Of a stretch of DNA of 64,000 nt, positions 60,501 through 64,000 are shown one piece after another. The notes below the pieces were generated by a model. That model was given only the letters and a program-made list of their open reading frames with translations. It was not told where the DNA came from and did not search any database. How positions within the stretch are numbered: position 1 is the stretch's first letter; every line of letters begins with the position of its first letter. The DNA comes from Halichondria panicea (taxonomy: Eukaryota; Porifera; Demospongiae; Suberitida; Halichondriidae), in NCBI RefSeq assembly GCF_963675165.1, contig NC_087377.1, positions 17,494,518 through 17,558,517 on the forward strand, given 5' to 3'. Both the position numbers and the translations under genes were made by a program.

Positions 60501-63500
60501 GATTCCGCCTCTCTTCACGTTCCAATTCACGCTGCATGGAGAAAAGTCAATTAAGCAATATTCAGGAGGTCATAATTTAAGCAACAATTTTCAATTGGCA
60601 CTTCACTGATTACATAATTATACTGTAAATAGTTATTTGGGAAAATGACATTTGTTATATATTTTGTTATTATGTATTACATTGCCTTTTCCTCAGACTT
60701 TTATCAAGAACCATTATTAACTAAAAAAACTAGAGCACTAAAGTGCAAACCCTCGGCTGGTGACATGATTATAAAGAAACCAGAAGAGTGATATAATGCA
60801 GTGCATATCTAGTGATGTTGTTATCATCATCATGCATGACTTGTACAGCAACTCAGGAGCAATAAAACTAAACCAGACTGGAGGCATGCTGAAACATTTG
60901 AGAACAGGTAGTAGTACTATAGATATATGCACTGTGGATTAGGATCACAGCAAAGAAGCCTGGAGTCTCAGAGAAGTATGGCTCCAGGTCCTGCATGGAT
61001 CTCAGTCAGCTAAAGCAAGCTTTCTACTTTAGTGACCCTGTTCCATTGTTTCTGGACCTGGTACAGGATCACTTCAGTTATAAGTAACGCATGTGCAAGT
61101 TCTGTTCAAGCTACATTTTGCTCGCTTTTATTAGACAAAGAAGCTTTAACACCGAAAGCTGCCACTATTAGAAGTACTGACTTGTTGTGTGGAGGCTACC
61201 CATGCTGTAAACGCAGTGCTAGAACATCCAGGTAAGCAGACCCAGTAACAAGCTTCTTAGCTTTTGCTCGTTTTTATTTGACAACGAAGGTTTAACATGA
61301 AATTCTGCCACTATTAAAACTAATAACTTGTTGTATGAAGGCTATCCATGCTGTAAACGCAGTGCTGTGGCATCCAGGTGAGTAGATTCACCTGTCACAA
61401 ACAAACAAACAAACAAACCAAACGACTACTATAACCCGTGGCCGCCCACGCGCCTCGGATTAATAAACTAAACAAAAATTTCACTGATGATACAGCTCCT
61501 CCCCCCTCACCTGTTTAGCAGCCATTCTCTCAGCTCTCCTAGTGACCTCCCTCTCCCTCCTTGCCTCAGTCTCTGCCCTCGTCCTCTCTTCCTCCTCTCT
61601 AGCCAGAGCCTCTAGTCTCTCCTCCTCACGCGCTGTCTGTCTCGCCACACGAGCAGCCCTACGCTCTGCCATGGCAGTTGATCTATGCTCCATAGCTAGA
61701 CGAGAATTGATATAAGTGTATAATTAAACTAAAATGTAATTTTTGTAACAAACCTGATAGTGGAATTGGGCGAGTGATTTTGTTCGGTGGCCGTTTTTTG
61801 GTGTCTTTTTTAACAATGGAGGTGGTCTTCTTGTCGTTCTTTGTAGTCTCAGATTCCACTCTTGCCAATACTTGAGCCTAAGCAACCACAACATAACCGT
61901 ATGATCATAACGCCCACACACTCACACATACACACACTCACGCCCACACACACCCACACTCACCATCTCATCCTTGGCCGTCTTCCACAGTGAATGTTGT
62001 GCTGATGGCTGATGAAGTATGGGGGGCTTTGGTTGTAAGGGGGTCACTGGTTTGGGGGTAGCCGATATGGGGGGCTTTGGTTGTATGGGGGTAGCTGATA
62101 TGGGGGGGTTTGTGGGGGTTGGAGATGATTGGATAGTGTCTGTACGTTGTGAGGGGGTCATTTTCTGGCGAGGTTTGGAGGGCACATGAACAACTTCAAC
62201 TGGAGGCACACTGTAAGAGAGGGATAGCACGCAAGGGCGTGAACAACCTTAGACAAACAAGTAGGGGGCTTCTGAGGTTGGTAAGGCGTGCTGACTCTTA
62301 TTACATAACCAAAATGGGATTATTCAAAGCCCCCTAGCAATACAATACATGATTGTACATTTTTGTTTTGTGACCCTGTACCGTATGAAAGTTGTATGAT
62401 ATGTACAAGGACTACATACATGTAGATACACTTACTTAATGTTGACCACTCTCTGTGCAGCAGCTGCTAGTAGGGCTTCCATCTTCTTTTTGTACACGAC
62501 CTTTGTTGCCTCTTCTCGTCTCTCGGCTTGTACCCGCTGTACCCACGTCCCCCACCCCCTCAGAATCTTGGAGAGGAGTCTGGAGCGATGATGGGAGCTG
62601 GCTCGCTGGTACAAACTAGACAAGAGAAAATCATTACACAGTACTTTCAATGAAGGGGACCTGGCTACTACAGCGTTCAATAGAGCATCTTTGAACGGCC
62701 ATAACTTTAGTTCTGTTGGTCCAATAACGTCAATTTTATGCTTTTCTGAAAGCTTAGAGAGAGACCTTTCAGATGATGTGTTAAAATCAAAAGTCTATTT
62801 TTTTGGGGCTGTTTTGACAAAATACCATAGGCTATATAATTACAGCCCATGATCTTTTCCCGAAAATAGAAAAACATGGCCAAATCTAAACTTGAGATTT
62901 GAGCATACCATCTGAACAGGCTCCTTCCAAGCTTTCAAAAAAATTGCTGAATTTAGATCACTTGAACGCTTTGAACAATATTTATCCAGAGGGCCATTAT
63001 AAAGAATCACAACTTCACTACAGTAACTATGCGAAGATATTGCACTAGCTTACATTCTGTGTCTCTGTAGTTCTCTGGTTGTCTGATCCCTCTCTCTCCG
63101 TCGCTGACACGTCCCCACCCACCCTAGCCACGCCCCCCACACCTTCGCTAGCAGTCTCCACTCACACACGGCCGCAGCCTTCACAACTTTACCGCGCTCG
63201 ATGACCACCATCTGATACCAACGACTGAAACAGTTGTGTAACAACTTGACGTTGCTCTTGGCGTCTAGCAATTCAATCTCCTCCAATTGCTTCAATAATT
63301 CAATTCTAGTCGATTGACGTTTTCGCTCGTCTTTAATGAATTTCTCCGCTTCCGCTACTGGGTTGATTAACGGAATGGTATCCACGGCAACCAAACGGGA
63401 GCGCCGCTCTTTCTCTCGGAGCTCCGCCCTAATTTGTGTCATGTGATGAGCGATTATTTGTTCGTCTCGTTTACGTCTTGCCAGTGATTGCGTTTCCTCC

Positions 63501-63878
63501 ATTTTCACTATTTCTGTGGCTTCTTGATGAGCTTTGTTAGCCAGGGACTCCCTCGCTGACTGACGAGCCTTCCTCTGTTCCCTAGCAACACGTCTCTCAC
63601 GCACCTGTGTAGCCAATCAGATTACAGTACTAAAATTATTAATAAGTGTCTTACCTTTTTATGTCTCATATCCATGGAAACCGTTGGATCGTGCGATTTT
63701 TTAACGCTTTTAGTCCTGATGTCTAAATTTTTTGTCATTAGATCTTGAACTATGGCCTTTGCACTTTGACCTGCGTCTCCGTGTAGCCAGTCGACAGAGG
63801 ACAGGGAGTCACTGGAAGTGGGCAGAGCTTTGGACTCGAGTCGAACATCATTAATCCAACTCTGAATCAGTTGATCGG
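57530..63878 (-). CDS. Gene 7: coiled-coil protein with Trp-centred Sfi1/CCDC191-like repeats, 5' end outside window
   Basis: Exons read by splice sites: 63655-63878, 63054-63604, 62436-62615, 61964-62210, 61754-61877, 61511-61695, 60235-60531, 58182-58336 and 57530-57674 (stop at 57530). The protein is rich in Arg, Glu and Lys and predicted helical. One Glu/Arg-rich coiled-coil exon (61511-61695) and a Pro/Thr linker (TPLQPKPPILHQPS) are evident. Repeated short helices contain central aromatic residues (NCFSRWYQMV, KVWGAWLGWV, LRGWGTWVQRV, LNAWVRFTV, FVRWKVV, SMKAWKEV, VFRGWSRL, LHCWVTFV). That spacing is typical of Sfi1-type centrin-binding repeats and of CCDC191-like ciliary/centrosomal proteins. 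Naming is an inference; the N-terminus is missing. Confidence 0.7.
58380..59277. mobile_element. piggyBac-like element, deleted derivative
   Basis: An 898-bp insertion in the gene 7 intron between exons 58182-58336 and 60235-60531. Termini ccctttcccggcttta are exact inverted repeats, flanked by TTAA (58376-58379, 59278-59281), the hallmark target of piggyBac-type elements. Short broken frames inside (for example YNLSEVLGQLDSENND near 58600) may be leftovers of a transposase N-terminus, but none is intact. Confidence 0.85.
59340..59545. repeat. Imperfect direct repeats (agtccygaccagt type)
   Basis: Several spaced copies of gcaagctagagtcctagcca and the variant cgcaagccggagtcccgacc. The function is unknown; the sequence is intronic in gene 7. 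Confidence 0.5.
59638..59724. mobile_element. 87-bp foldback element
   Basis: Left arm begins taaagaccaccatacaccag; right arm is its near-perfect complement (ending ctggtgtatggtggccttta). The arms are about 38 bp with a very short loop. A diverged half-copy starts at about 59279 (taaagccactataaaccagg). Confidence 0.75.
60034..60175. repeat. Dispersed repeat shared with the phosphatase introns
   Basis: Starts cactggtcggtggcggttgg and ends near aatagctaccacttt. The same sequence occurs in equivalent introns of gene 5 (about 37753-37910) and gene 6 (about 52185-52345), so it is a dispersed element present before the phosphatase duplication. Confidence 0.6.
61115..61385 (+). repeat. Two diverged direct copies of a 140-bp unit
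   Basis: Copies at about 61115-61245 and 61257-61385 share tatccatgctgtaaacgcag-like cores and both end catccaggt(a/g)ag. On the plus strand this looks like a splice donor. No long frame is maintained. They lie inside a gene 7 intron. Confidence 0.55.
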
Positions 63879-64000
63879 CTGCAGACCAAATAAATAAATA
63901 CCATTTTACTAAATATGCGACATTTCGATATACACCATATACACCATGTACATACTCTTGCAGAAGGTAATGTTATAGATAATTAATTGTATTTTTACAT

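Noticed and set aside
1-64000. tRNA and rRNA genes
   Set aside because: No cloverleaf with A and B boxes and no rRNA-like conserved block was recognised by eye; a covariance-model scan would be needed to exclude them fully.

Overview
The window reads as animal genomic DNA: AT-rich, with short spliced genes (introns about 45-400 bp, GT-AG boundaries visible), extracellular domain families used by metazoans, and many small inverted-repeat transposons. The domain mix (adhesion GPCRs with unusual ectodomains, Calx-beta/FN3 receptor phosphatases), compact introns and tandem gene families fit a demosponge such as Amphimedon. That assignment is an inference. Almost every gene lies on the minus strand, so 5' ends are at the high-coordinate side.

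Region 1 (1-30.8 kb) is a tandem family of four related loci. Gene 1 (46-5044, 3' end outside the window), gene 2 (9471-16852) and gene 3 (19459-27531) encode adhesion GPCRs: signal peptide, IgGFP-binding-like domain, EGF, a variable middle module, hormone-receptor (HRM) domain, GAIN/GPS and 7TM. The middle module is three Sushi/CCP exons in genes 1 and 2, but two Ig exons in gene 3. Gene 4 (29299-30762) is a frameshifted copy that keeps only the first two exons. Genes 1 and 2 carry small frameshifts and gene 3 has an altered first splice donor, so the family is either decaying or contains assembly errors. The 5' flanks of the copies are also duplicated. They carry a LINE fragment, several MITEs and two copies of what looks like the last exon of CTU1 (tRNA 2-thiolation).

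Region 2 (33.7-57.1 kb) holds two tandem receptor protein tyrosine phosphatase genes. Gene 5 (33750-46439) has about 13 Calx-beta domains, four FN3 domains, a TM segment, an active-looking PTP D1 and a degenerate D2. Gene 6 (48031-57076) has the same plan with only about 5 Calx-beta domains. The difference is largely an array of seven near-identical exon pairs (period about 454-460 bp, introns included) in gene 5.

Region 3 (57.5-63.9 kb) is the 3' part of a coiled-coil gene with Trp-centred Sfi1/CCDC191-like repeats. One of its introns contains a TTAA-flanked piggyBac-like element. I found no tRNA, rRNA or CRISPR features.
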